From the IMG/VR virus record IMGVR_UViG_3300036852_000182, positions 1 to 31,729 of that record: 31,729 nt of DNA; one strand, 5' to 3'. The position numbers and the translations under genes were made by a program. How positions within the stretch are numbered: the stretch's first letter is position 1; every line of letters starts with the position of its first letter. The stretch is from a virus. Below the pieces are notes generated by a model that saw nothing but the letters and a program-made list of their open reading frames with translations, made no database searches and was not told the origin of the DNA. Shown here in pieces: positions 11,689 to 18,099 of this stretch.

Positions 11689-12135
11689 CTACTTCGTGAA
11701 CTTCGCGATCGCCGATGCCGCCCTTGCGAGCTTATCGACGTTGTTGAGCATTCCGAGTGTGGACTCTTGTCCAAGTTCGAATGCTGCGCGCTTCTCCGAT
11801 GCGAGACGCTCTGTCTCTTCCCGCTTCTTGCTGTCGGCGTTTGCCTTGCGCTCGGCCGCGATGCCCTTGACTTTCAGGTCTTCGGCTTCGTTGATCGCGT
11901 CGCGCTGCACGTATAGCGATGCCGTGACCGTGACGTAGTGACCGTCGCCTATATCGACCATCACCTTGCGCCGCGCGTTCACGAGTACGACGCCCGCTTT
12001 GTTGAAATCTTCCGGCACGATAGCCGTAAGACCTGCGATAGGTAGCGACACGATCTCATCGCCTACGGTTGTGATGTCGATATGTGTGTCGTTGGCGCCT
12101 AGCACGTCTGTCTTCGCCTTCTGTCCGTATGCCAT
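11689..12135 (-). CDS. 148-aa protein with C-terminal coiled coil
   Basis: N-terminal half is beta-rich (TDVLGANDTHIDITTVGDEI; AGVVLVNARRKVMVDIGDG), C-terminal half is a long charged Ala/Lys/Glu helix (ADSKKREETERLASEKRA) ending KLARAASAIAKFTK. It is the first gene of the leftward block, with AAAGGA upstream of ATG 12135. Such a promoter-proximal gene may be highly expressed early. No family recognised. Confidence 0.8.
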   Translation of the reverse strand: MAYGQKAKTDVLGANDTHIDITTVGDEIVSLPIAGLTAIVPEDFNKAGVVLVNARRKVMVDIGDGHYVTVTASLYVQRDAINEAEDLKVKGIAAERKANADSKKREETERLASEKRAAFELGQESTLGMLNNVDKLARAASAIAKFTK

Positions 12136-12990
12136 TGCTGTAATCCTTTCTGGACGTTTACGCCCATTGCCTATGTCCTACGCCTAGGCTTGCGTGTGTG
12201 TGTGTGTGCGCGCTTCGTTCCGCCGTCCTAGAGAAAAATCGCCGATGCCGCCCTGTTTGCCAGGCCGGTGCCAAATGGGTTAAAATGCTGAGCCAATTGA
12301 ACTTAGCTGTGGTCGAGTTAGAACAGCCGAGCTATGGAAACTGACTGCTTTCGCTACTTGAATGGTCGAGCCAGATCGACCTAAGTTGTTTGAAATGTGC
12401 ATGTTAAGATACCTGTATGGATCTATTGCAGAGCTTCTACCCTACGCCTATGCCATGCCGTTCTGCTCTCGCTGCCAGTCGAATGACGAATCCAGCTCAG
12501 CAGTGAGGATCGAACGGCCGCCAGAATGCCCCGTAATCGCGCCAGAATGCCCTACGTTTGACGAGCACTAGGCTGCCAATACCCTACTGGCGGGTAGGGC
12601 GAAAGTGAGGCGAAAGTAGGTGCCTAATGCGGACCTTCGCGAAACTTTCGGCGAATAGGGCTATCGGTGCTGTAAGTCTCATGGGCTGTACGAGTTACGC
12701 CCCCTGCTGACACCATACACCTATGCCCATACCGCCCATATGACACGAGCTGACTCAGCAGTACATGATGGTACACAAGCGCTCAGAACAGTACTCCCTA
12801 CACCTTTAGCGTACTCTCTGAGCCTAGGGGTAGAAGCACGAGTGTGGGCGGCCTGACTCTAGCCGCCACTACCTGACAGCCACCATATGACTCTATGGTA
12901 CATGGGGGGACCCCCTCTGACTCTTTGGGACTCCTACCCCTCTTGGAGTCTTTGACAGTAAAATTTTATTAGAATATTGAATGGATGAGC
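12136..12990. other. Gene-poor control region
   Basis: About 850 bases with no convincing gene. Contents: a GT/GC dinucleotide tract (12190-12213); a 17-base copy of a sequence also found at the end of the neighbouring gene; hairpins with a shared GGTCGAG (12312-12334 and 12365-12382); two copies of CGCCAGAATGCCC near 12520 and 12540; two GGCGAAAGT units near 12600-12618; a GACTCC/GGAGTC hairpin near 12930-12950. It probably contains operators or a replication signal; I cannot tell which. Confidence 0.5.
12854..12924 (+). repeat. Three TGACTCT repeats, possible operators
   Basis: TGACTCT occurs at 12854-12860, 12888-12894 and 12918-12924, with start-to-start spacing of 34 and 30 bases (close to three helical turns), just upstream of the divergent promoters. 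A further GGACTCC lies at about 12928-12934. Evenly phased short repeats suggest cooperative binding by a regulator or initiator. Confidence 0.4.
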
Positions 12991-12995
12991 TGGTG

Positions 12996-13024
12996 CTGAC
13001 ATATACGTCTAGTATATATATAGT
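12996..13024 (+). promoter_or_regulatory. Rightward sigma70-like promoter (half of palindromic pair)
   Basis: CTGACA (12996-13001), 17-base spacer, TATAGT (13019-13024). Each box has one mismatch to consensus. It overlaps the leftward promoter, whose elements are nearly its mirror image. Transcription would enter the membrane micro-protein genes at 13097 onward. Confidence 0.6.
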
Positions 13025-13039
13025 AAACGAATATGTCAC
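13011..13039 (-). promoter_or_regulatory. Leftward sigma70-like promoter (half of palindromic pair)
   Basis: On the minus strand GTGACA (13039-13034), 17-base spacer, TATACT (13016-13011), one mismatch in each box. It is the best candidate found for driving the leftward block from gene 12135-11689 on. The transcript would carry a leader of roughly 870 bases, which is long, so an additional promoter nearer the gene may exist. Confidence 0.6.
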
Positions 13040-13060
13040 CAGCTGAGCTAGCTTTCCTAC

Positions 13061-13089
13061 TTGACACCCATCAAAAGTTGTGTTATCAT
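13061..13089 (+). promoter_or_regulatory. Consensus sigma70 promoter for a leaderless mRNA
   Basis: Perfect TTGACA (13061-13066), 17-base spacer, TATCAT (13084-13089, one mismatch). The expected transcription start, seven or eight bases after the -10 box, falls on the ATG at 13097, so the message should have little or no leader. Confidence 0.8.
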
Positions 13090-13096
13090 GTCGCCC

Positions 13097-13165
13097 ATGG
13101 ATTTAATCTGTACAGTCATACTCATCCCTATCCTCGTCTACATCTATAGAGTTATGGAGAAGTAA
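13097..13165 (+). CDS. 22-aa membrane micro-protein, probably leaderless
   Basis: Reads MDLICTVILIPILVYIYRVM then EK. A hydrophobic helix of the same kind as the leftward micro-proteins. No Shine-Dalgarno is possible if transcription starts at the promoter just upstream. The stop TAA directly abuts the GTG of the next gene. Confidence 0.55.
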   Translation: MDLICTVILIPILVYIYRVMEK

Positions 13166-13351
13166 GTGTTCCTAACCTGTGTCCTAGTGATAGCATTCGC
13201 CTGTGTAGTCTTTCTGGTAGCTGCTATTACTATGGCAGTAGCTCATCTATACTATGACTTCTACCACCAAGAGACAGGTCATTTATTCAATGATGACCCC
13301 TACTTCAGCTGGTTATTCCCACCTGAACGTGATGAAGACAACAATAAGTAG
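13166..13351 (+). CDS. 61-aa membrane-anchored protein
   Basis: GTG start; N-terminal hydrophobic segment (FLTCVLVIAFACVVFLVAAI, about residues 2-21) then a Tyr/His/acidic tail (DFYHQETGHLFNDDPYFSWL). No spacing to the preceding stop, so translation is likely coupled. Function unknown; a host-membrane early protein is possible from its place behind a strong promoter. Confidence 0.72.
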   Translation: MFLTCVLVIAFACVVFLVAAITMAVAHLYYDFYHQETGHLFNDDPYFSWLFPPERDEDNNK

Positions 13352-13358
13352 TATATAC

Positions 13359-13388
13359 TTGACAAGTACCTACTATATGTGCTATAAT
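13359..13388 (+). promoter_or_regulatory. Near-consensus sigma70 promoter
   Basis: TTGACA (13359-13364) and TATAAT (13383-13388), both perfect, 18-base spacer. It starts eight bases after the stop of the preceding gene and is the strongest promoter seen. Downstream are 465 bases without a convincing gene, then the LysM gene and late operon. Confidence 0.85.
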
Positions 13389-13858
13389 GTCTGCACCTAA
13401 ATTATAGTACTATAGAGCTTCAAGCCGCCCCATCTATCGCAGCACCACTGCCAGCCAGTCTGGTCCCCCCTTGGAGCGCGTAAGTGGGCAAATTTTTGGG
13501 ACTTGGTTAAATATCTAAGTTGGCGGCAACTAATCCCATTTTAATATGCTAGCCTAACCTTAGATGGTAACATGAGACAGTCAATCATGGGTCTAGCTCC
13601 AATGCCCCACCGATATAGCCGGTAACCTTTCACATACTTGGGTGGATAGCCCAGGGTCATGTAGGTCATCAGGTGTGATGCCTGAGCGGGGCGCCATTTT
13701 TGAGGTGCCTCACTAGACTGGGGTTAAATGGCATGGATGTCAGCCTCACCATTCTTGAAGCAGCTGGGGGGTCGTTATCCTCGGACGCTCATAACGTCCT
13801 ATAAGCCGGTTAGACTCCGGCAGTTTGCAACCACCTTCATATAATTAGGATAAAGTTA
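13389..13858 (+). ncRNA. Long untranslated leader or non-coding RNA (candidate)
   Basis: No gene over 40 codons is visible between the strong promoter and the LysM gene. Seen within it: a GGCGCC/GGTGCC hairpin near 13690-13710; an anticodon-arm-like hairpin GGACG-CTCATAA-CGTCC (13783-13799, loop with CAT); and, six bases later, a T-arm-like hairpin GCCGG-TTAGACT-CCGGC (13805-13821). No matching acceptor stem was found, so no tRNA is called. A 38-codon frame at 13728-13844 (starts MAWMSASPFLKQL) is an alternative reading of the end. Confidence 0.4.
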
Positions 13859-14071
13859 ATGTCCATCCTAGACTTTATAAGTTCTCTTTTTAATTATCGC
13901 ATTGGTTATCGCAGAACTTACACGGTCGTTCCTGGTGATACACTGAGCAAAATCGCCCAGGACTATTACGGCGACGCTAATCAGTATCCCAAGATCTTCA
14001 ATGCTAATCGTAATATCCTCTCAGACCCTGACAAGATTCAGCCAGGTCAGGTATTGAAAATACCTAGGTAA
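13859..14071 (+). CDS. LysM-domain protein, 70 aa
   Basis: One LysM domain covers residues about 19-69: [20 protein letters not shown], then IFNANRN and [10 protein letters not shown]. LysM binds peptidoglycan or chitin-type glycans. The protein has no enzyme domain and no signal peptide; in phages such small LysM proteins are often structural hub or cell-wall-contact components. AGGA lies eight bases upstream of the ATG. Confidence 0.92.
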   Translation: MSILDFISSLFNYRIGYRRTYTVVPGDTLSKIAQDYYGDANQYPKIFNANRNILSDPDKIQPGQVLKIPR

Positions 14072-14099
14072 TTTATCTCACTAGTTCAGTAATCCCACC

Positions 14100-14291
14100 T
14101 TGACTCCATCCCAGGACTTAGACCAATTTTTACACTCTCAAATTCAAAGGCTCCTAAACGAAAAGCCCACACAAACCCAGACTGCCGATGTGTTTCCTGC
14201 AAGGCACGCCGTAGGAGCCAAGAAGCCCTCACTATCTCAACAGGAGCTGGAGGGGTACTCTTGGATCCCCCGACCAAGGAACCTCAGGTAG
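14100..14291 (+). CDS. Possible 5' part of the small terminase gene (frame differs)
   Basis: From TTG 14100 the frame reads (M)TPSQDLDQFLHSQIQRLLNE, a plausible helix, but quality falls after about residue 23 and the frame ends at 14291. In the small terminase frame the open stretch begins at 14093 and encodes a good KAHTNPDCRCVSCKARRR segment at about 14155-14210. A -1 shift near GAAAAG (about 14160) would join the two. Neither frame has an ATG or a good ribosome site. It could be programmed frameshifting, an assembly indel or an unused frame. Confidence 0.35.
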   Translation: MTPSQDLDQFLHSQIQRLLNEKPTQTQTADVFPARHAVGAKKPSLSQQELEGYSWIPRPRNLR

Positions 14292-14734
14292 GTCTAACTA
14301 TCAATGATATCAACCACCGCGAAAGGGTGGCCGAGTGGGTCAGGCTTAGGGATGCTGAATCAAACATTACTAACAAAGAAGTTGCCAGACGCCTTGGCAT
14401 CAGTAGCTCAGCCTTATCAGACTCAATCTCAAGGGGTATGAAGGAGGGTTGGCTCAAGCTCACTGACCCAATGGACCAGGTTGAGCACTTACTCATCCCA
14501 AAGGTAGTCGACAATCTCAACTTCTTCTTAGACGCCAAAGACCCCAAGGTTACTATAGAAACCGCTAAGGGTACACTCTTTAAAGTATTCCAAGAATCTA
14601 AGGGAATCTCAGAAGCTCAGCAGACAGTTCTAGCATTAAAAATTGAGTATCCAGAAGGCAGTCCGATGAGTGCCACGGGTAAAATCGTAGGTAGACCAAG
14701 GATAGTAGAGGGTGAGGTTTTAAAAAATGACTAA
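14261..14734 (+). CDS. Small terminase subunit candidate
   Basis: A helix-turn-helix occupies about residues 20-55 (AEWVRLRDAESNITNKEVAR, then RLGISSSALSDSISRGMKEG), followed by a helical middle and a C-terminal beta tail. That is the layout of small terminase subunits, which bind the packaging site, and it lies three genes before the large terminase. The listed start is TTG 14261. The same frame is open back to 14093 and contains a Cys cluster (DCRCVSC), so the true N-terminus is probably further upstream. Length from 14261 is 157 aa. Confidence 0.7.
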   Translation: MDPPTKEPQVGLTINDINHRERVAEWVRLRDAESNITNKEVARRLGISSSALSDSISRGMKEGWLKLTDPMDQVEHLLIPKVVDNLNFFLDAKDPKVTIETAKGTLFKVFQESKGISEAQQTVLALKIEYPEGSPMSATGKIVGRPRIVEGEVLKND

Positions 14735-14807
14735 CTTTGATGATTTTGAAGGCTTTGTAGATTACTTTTGGCATCTATACGAATCTATCGTACTGATCCT
14801 AGACTAA
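14727..14807 (+). CDS. 26-aa micro-protein with ESIVxILD motif
   Basis: Reads MTNFDDFEGFVDYFWHLYES then IVLILD. ATG 14727 overlaps the upstream stop by eight bases. The W-x-L-Y-E-S-I-V-x-I-L-D stretch matches the leftward micro-protein at 9861-9971, so this is likely a real conserved peptide. Possibly amphipathic; function unknown. Confidence 0.6.
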   Translation: MTNFDDFEGFVDYFWHLYESIVLILD

Positions 14808-14842
14808 CTACATCGTTCGATCATATCAACTTGCAGCGTCCG

Positions 14843-14857
14843 TCCCATTAAATGGGA
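14843..14857 (+). promoter_or_regulatory. Short hairpin upstream of the coiled-coil gene
   Basis: TCCCAT-TAA-ATGGGA forms a 6-bp stem with a three-base loop, 13 bases before the AGGAG of the next gene. No T-run; could be a weak terminator or a translation or stability element. Confidence 0.4.
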
Positions 14858-14880
14858 TCTCATCATCATAGGAGTAAGCA

Positions 14881-15168
14881 ATGGTGATACTAGAATTCAT
14901 AATAATAGGACTGATGCTGGCAGTCATCGCCTATTTTTGTAAACTGCTAAAAGGAGTAGAGAGAATAATGGCAACACTTGCAGAAGTTAATGCTGCCCTA
15001 GATAAGGTAGCATCAGGAGTAGATGGACTAGAAGCCCAGATTGCAGACCTTAAGGCTAAGGTAGCAGCTGGTAGTGCCGTCACACAGGCAGATCTAGATG
15101 CCCTAGCAGATCGAGTATCAGCAGTATCAGCTGATATCTCAGACACATCTGACCAGGGCCCAGCGTAA
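14881..15168 (+). CDS. Membrane-anchored coiled-coil protein, 95 aa
   Basis: An N-terminal transmembrane segment (ILEFIIIGLMLAVIAYFCKL, residues 3-22) precedes a coiled coil of heptads (AEVNAALDKVASGVDGLEAQ, then IADLKAKV and LDALADRVSAVSADIS). AGGAG lies six bases upstream of ATG 14881. A second ATG (residue 30, MATLAEVNAALDKV) has AGGAG eleven bases upstream and would give a soluble form; stand-alone phage proteins starting at this point are familiar to me. A strong terminator follows. Confidence 0.8.
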   Translation: MVILEFIIIGLMLAVIAYFCKLLKGVERIMATLAEVNAALDKVASGVDGLEAQIADLKAKVAAGSAVTQADLDALADRVSAVSADISDTSDQGPA

Positions 15169-15176
15169 GCAATACC

Positions 15177-15203
15177 GGGGCCAGCTCGTCTGGTCCCTTT
15201 TTT
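15177..15203 (+). terminator. Rho-independent terminator
   Basis: GGGGCCAG pairs with CTGGTCCC (one G-U pair) around a five-base loop, followed at once by six T. It lies nine bases after the coiled-coil gene stop, separating the LysM-terS-coiled-coil unit from the packaging genes; read-through or a further promoter must serve those. Confidence 0.85.
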
Positions 15204-15215
15204 GAGATATAAGAC

Positions 15216-15419
15216 ATGCCTTACGACGAGGTAATGCACAAATTTAAGCACGGAGACCTTCACTCTGGTTCCAAAAGTGGGCCAAAGGTAAAGTCTCGTA
15301 AGCAGGCCATCGCAATCATGATGAGTGAGAAGCGAGAGGCTGCTGGTGGCAAGAAGGAATACAAGTCCAACGCTGCTGTGGATGGACTCAAAAGACACAA
15401 GGCTAAGAGTAAAGACTAA
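15216..15419 (+). CDS. DUF6496-like basic protein, 67 aa
   Basis: Starts MPYDEVMHKFKHGDLHSGSK and continues GPKVKSRKQAIAIMMSEK, the layout of a small family (DUF6496) found in phages and bacteria, of unknown function. Strongly Lys-rich, so nucleic-acid contact is plausible. Its stop overlaps the next start (TAATG). Confidence 0.85.
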   Translation: MPYDEVMHKFKHGDLHSGSKSGPKVKSRKQAIAIMMSEKREAAGGKKEYKSNAAVDGLKRHKAKSKD

Positions 15420-15637
15420 TGGCAAATAAAACTTCACATGACGTTTCTCCTTCCAAGGAATCATTCCCAAAGAAAACCAAGGGCGAGTCGTTCGATGAGG
15501 CTATGAATAAGCCAAACGATCCAAAGAAGCGTTATTCACCAGAATCATCCAACGTCACATATGATTACTGCAATGAAGACGTAGAAGATTACGCCGACTA
15601 CTACCTTCACAGTAAAAAGAACGGCTACGAAGACTAA
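15419..15637 (+). CDS. 72-aa hydrophilic protein
   Basis: Starts MANKTSHDVSPSKESFPKKT; a basic, Ser/Lys-rich first half is followed by an acidic Tyr/Asp-rich C-terminus (CNEDVEDYADYYLHSKKNG). Probably disordered. TAATG overlaps on both sides place it tightly between the DUF6496 gene and the large terminase. Function unknown. Confidence 0.78.
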   Translation: MANKTSHDVSPSKESFPKKTKGESFDEAMNKPNDPKKRYSPESSNVTYDYCNEDVEDYADYYLHSKKNGYED

Positions 15638-17106
15638 TGCCAAAATGGTTAAACTTCCCTCCTGAGAAGTTCTATGGCCAGCCAGACCAGCAAGCATTCC
15701 TAGCTGCACGTCGCCTACGTTGGTGTAAGACCTGCATGAAGGTCTACAATTCCCCGCCACATCCAATCTGCCCCAATTGTACCATTAAAGGTATACGTCT
15801 CTATGACAAACTAACAATCATAGCAGGCAGACGATGGGGCAAATCACGTATAGGTAGCATAGCAGGAACCGAAGAAGCTTGCATCCCAAACACCATTGGT
15901 TGGGCCTGTGCTCCTACAAATCCAAAACTCCACCGCTATGTCATACCAGCATTCCAACAACTCATCCCAAATGAATGGGTCAAGGACTGGAGCAGCGAAT
16001 TCAATGATCTACGTCTCAAGAATGGCTCACTCATTCACTTTCAAACCCTTGAGGACCCAGATCAAGGTCGAGGACAGGGCCTAGACTGGTTATGGATCGA
16101 TGAAATATGTGAACTCACTAAAGCCCATTGGGATGTCATCCGACCTTCCCTTGGAGACAAACTGGGAGTTGCGTTTTTCACGACCTCTCCACGCGGATAT
16201 GATTGGGTCTACAAAGAATTATATAAACCCGCCATTGAAAACGAACCCGGTTACTGGGGCCTGCATACCAAAACCTCTGACAATCCCGTCTTTCAAACTC
16301 CAGAAGGACTAGAGTTCCTTGCCCGAGAAAAAAGAAGTATGTCGGACACTATGTACCGTCAAGAATACGAAGCGGACTTCGTTATATTCCAGGGCGCGGT
16401 ATACGGCACATTGGTTGGTCCCCAGGTGCTCGAATCAGATGAGGCTATTAGACAAATCATACCAGAATGGCCCGAAATTGCCAATTGGAGACAAGTTCTG
16501 GTGGGCATTGATACCGGAGCCGATCACCCTTTTGGAGCGGTAAAATTAGTAACCACTGAGAAGGGCTTAGTAGTAGTTGGTGAATATTTGGAGCGTCATA
16601 AGTCGTTCTTAGAACACAAACACGAACTTCTAAGACTTGCTGGTAGCCCAAACACCAAGTGGAGTCTAAATAAAAACGAACTCCAACCCCGCATTGAACT
16701 TGCTCAAGCTCCAGATCGCATCATCTGTCAAGCTGCAGAAAACGATATCGTTGCTGGCACCGAAAGAGTTAAATCTTGGCTACATCAACGCCAACTCTTC
16801 TTCGTAGCCAGTCGCTGCCCACAAACTATAGAGCAAATGAAATCCTATAGGTGGGCTGAAAACACTTCACCAAAGGACTCATCAAAGCGAACTGAGAAGG
16901 TCTACAAGAAGGACGATGAACTTCCAGACTGCATCCGTTACGCAGTAATGACCTACCCATTGCTTCCAAATCCAGTCCTAAACACCGACACCAGACGTGA
17001 TATCTCAAAGTTCCCAGACGAGCAAAGAGCCGTCATAGAACGTATGAGACGTCTAGACAACCCCAAAGAAGAACCTCCAACAATCACAGGTGACTTTTGG
17101 CAGTAA
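15637..17106 (+). CDS. terL: Terminase large subunit
   Basis: The DNA-packaging motor with ATPase and nuclease domains. Walker A is AGRRWGKS (residues 63-70), Walker B WLWIDE (151-156), and the coupling motif FTTSPRG (181-187). The RNase H-like nuclease has GIDTGADHP (Asp292), an acidic residue near Glu317 and DDELPDCIRYAV (Asp431). An N-terminal zinc ribbon (Cys30, 33, 45, 48) precedes the ATPase, unusual but known in some phage lineages. At 489 aa it is of normal size. The start couples to the upstream gene by TAATG and the stop overlaps the next gene by ten bases. Confidence 0.97.
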   Translation: MPKWLNFPPEKFYGQPDQQAFLAARRLRWCKTCMKVYNSPPHPICPNCTIKGIRLYDKLTIIAGRRWGKSRIGSIAGTEEACIPNTIGWACAPTNPKLHRYVIPAFQQLIPNEWVKDWSSEFNDLRLKNGSLIHFQTLEDPDQGRGQGLDWLWIDEICELTKAHWDVIRPSLGDKLGVAFFTTSPRGYDWVYKELYKPAIENEPGYWGLHTKTSDNPVFQTPEGLEFLAREKRSMSDTMYRQEYEADFVIFQGAVYGTLVGPQVLESDEAIRQIIPEWPEIANWRQVLVGIDTGADHPFGAVKLVTTEKGLVVVGEYLERHKSFLEHKHELLRLAGSPNTKWSLNKNELQPRIELAQAPDRIICQAAENDIVAGTERVKSWLHQRQLFFVASRCPQTIEQMKSYRWAENTSPKDSSKRTEKVYKKDDELPDCIRYAVMTYPLLPNPVLNTDTRRDISKFPDEQRAVIERMRRLDNPKEEPPTITGDFWQ

Positions 17107-17450
17107 CTGCATTAAGAACTACAACTATAACATATAGTGGAGATGTCTCTGGCACTGAGACTCTCACAGCAGCCTCCAACGCTGCGTCACCTGGATCAGT
17201 AGAAATAAAAACTCTATCTTCAGGTTTCAACACCATTACAGTACCAACTGGTGGAACTACAGTTACCGCCTGCACCATAGTGCCCCCAACAGGTAACACC
17301 ACCTCTATTATTGTTAAGGGTATAACAGGTGACACCGGGATTCGTATCCACAACACCGACCCAACCACCATTGCTATAGATTCCTCAGTTACTGCTATTG
17401 GCTTAACAGCCGGTGCTGGTATCACTGGAGTAAGGTTTTACTGGTCCTAA
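17097..17450 (+). CDS. 117-aa beta-structured protein, probably virion
   Basis: Ser/Thr/Gly-rich repeats of beta strands (TETLTAASNAASPGSVEIKT; TVPTGGTTVTACTIVPP; ITGDTGIRIHNTDPTTIAID), a pattern of phage decoration or fibre-associated domains. It starts at TTG 17097 inside the terL 3' end, with AGGTGA upstream. Its location between terL and portal is odd for a decoration protein. Confidence 0.75.
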   Translation: MAVTALRTTTITYSGDVSGTETLTAASNAASPGSVEIKTLSSGFNTITVPTGGTTVTACTIVPPTGNTTSIIVKGITGDTGIRIHNTDPTTIAIDSSVTAIGLTAGAGITGVRFYWS

Positions 17451-17451
17451 T

Positions 17452-17754
17452 ATGGATGTTTATAGAGACGTACTTATAGAAAATATATATAAGTCTAACT
17501 TCAGACCTAAGACTATAGATGATTTAAATAAAATAGAACTAGGACCATCTGAACGTATAATTAGACCATTTATAAGTAATTACGTTCCACCGGTTCAACC
17601 TGATAGATTCAAAGATGCTTTTGCTAAATATAACAGGTTAGCTGCTCTTAATGTTAAAAAGAACCCATGGTATAAACCTGTAATAAAAAATAGGTGGGAT
17701 AAGTTCCGCTACGATCTTCATCTAAAGCTAATTGAATGGAAAGTTATAATCTAA
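17452..17754 (+). CDS. 100-aa hypothetical protein, AT-rich
   Basis: Starts MDVYRDVLIENIYKSNFRPK; rich in Lys, Asn, Ile and Tyr with codons such as ATA, AGA and AAT, clearly more AT-rich than terL or portal. This suggests recent acquisition. It lies one base after the previous stop and its stop abuts the next ATG. Function unknown. Confidence 0.78.
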   Translation: MDVYRDVLIENIYKSNFRPKTIDDLNKIELGPSERIIRPFISNYVPPVQPDRFKDAFAKYNRLAALNVKKNPWYKPVIKNRWDKFRYDLHLKLIEWKVII

Positions 17755-18099
17755 ATGTGGCTCCCAACCCGCGCATTCGAACTCTTCCGAATCTCCCAGG
17801 ATACTGTGACTGACCTACGCACCGAACTAGCATCCACTAAAGCTGAGCGAGACACACTAAAGCACCAACTCTCCACCCTCCAAGTCAACTTCGATTGGCT
17901 CCGCATGCAAGTCAACACCCTCCAGCTTGAACGCACAGCTCTCCTAGAGAAAGCCTACAATATAAAGCTCCCAGCACCTGAAATAGCACGCACTCCAGTC
18001 ATGGGCCAAGACATCAAGATGGAAGATTTCAACTTCGAAGACATCGGTGATAAGTTAGCTAAGCAATACGGTTTCCCAGCATACGATAACAAGCAGTAA
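17755..18099 (+). CDS. 114-aa coiled-coil protein upstream of portal
   Basis: Starts MWLPTRAFELFRISQDTVTD, then a heptad-rich coiled coil (LRTELASTKAERDTLKHQLS; LQLERTALLEKAYNIKLP) to about residue 75 and an acidic tail. I recall similar proteins beside portal genes in related phages. It may be an assembly or portal-associated factor; unproven. TAATG overlap with the portal. Confidence 0.82.
   Translation: MWLPTRAFELFRISQDTVTDLRTELASTKAERDTLKHQLSTLQVNFDWLRMQVNTLQLERTALLEKAYNIKLPAPEIARTPVMGQDIKMEDFNFEDIGDKLAKQYGFPAYDNKQ

Noticed and set aside
12500-12560. CRISPR-like or att repeat from the two CGCCAGAATGCCC copies
   Set aside because: Only two copies eight bases apart, no array and no integrase gene in the window.
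12362-12571. 69-codon rightward frame with repeated PECP
   Set aside because: No ribosome site or promoter near the start, in a control region with local DNA repeats that create the repeated residues.
12952-12980. Rightward promoter TTGACA with TATTGA
   Set aside because: The -35 box is perfect, but the -10 box at 17 bases matches only half of the consensus; the nearby pairs are better.
13765-13835. tRNA with CAU anticodon
   Set aside because: Anticodon-like and T-like hairpins exist, but the acceptor 3' strand AGTTTGC has no acceptable 5' partner and the T loop lacks the conserved C.
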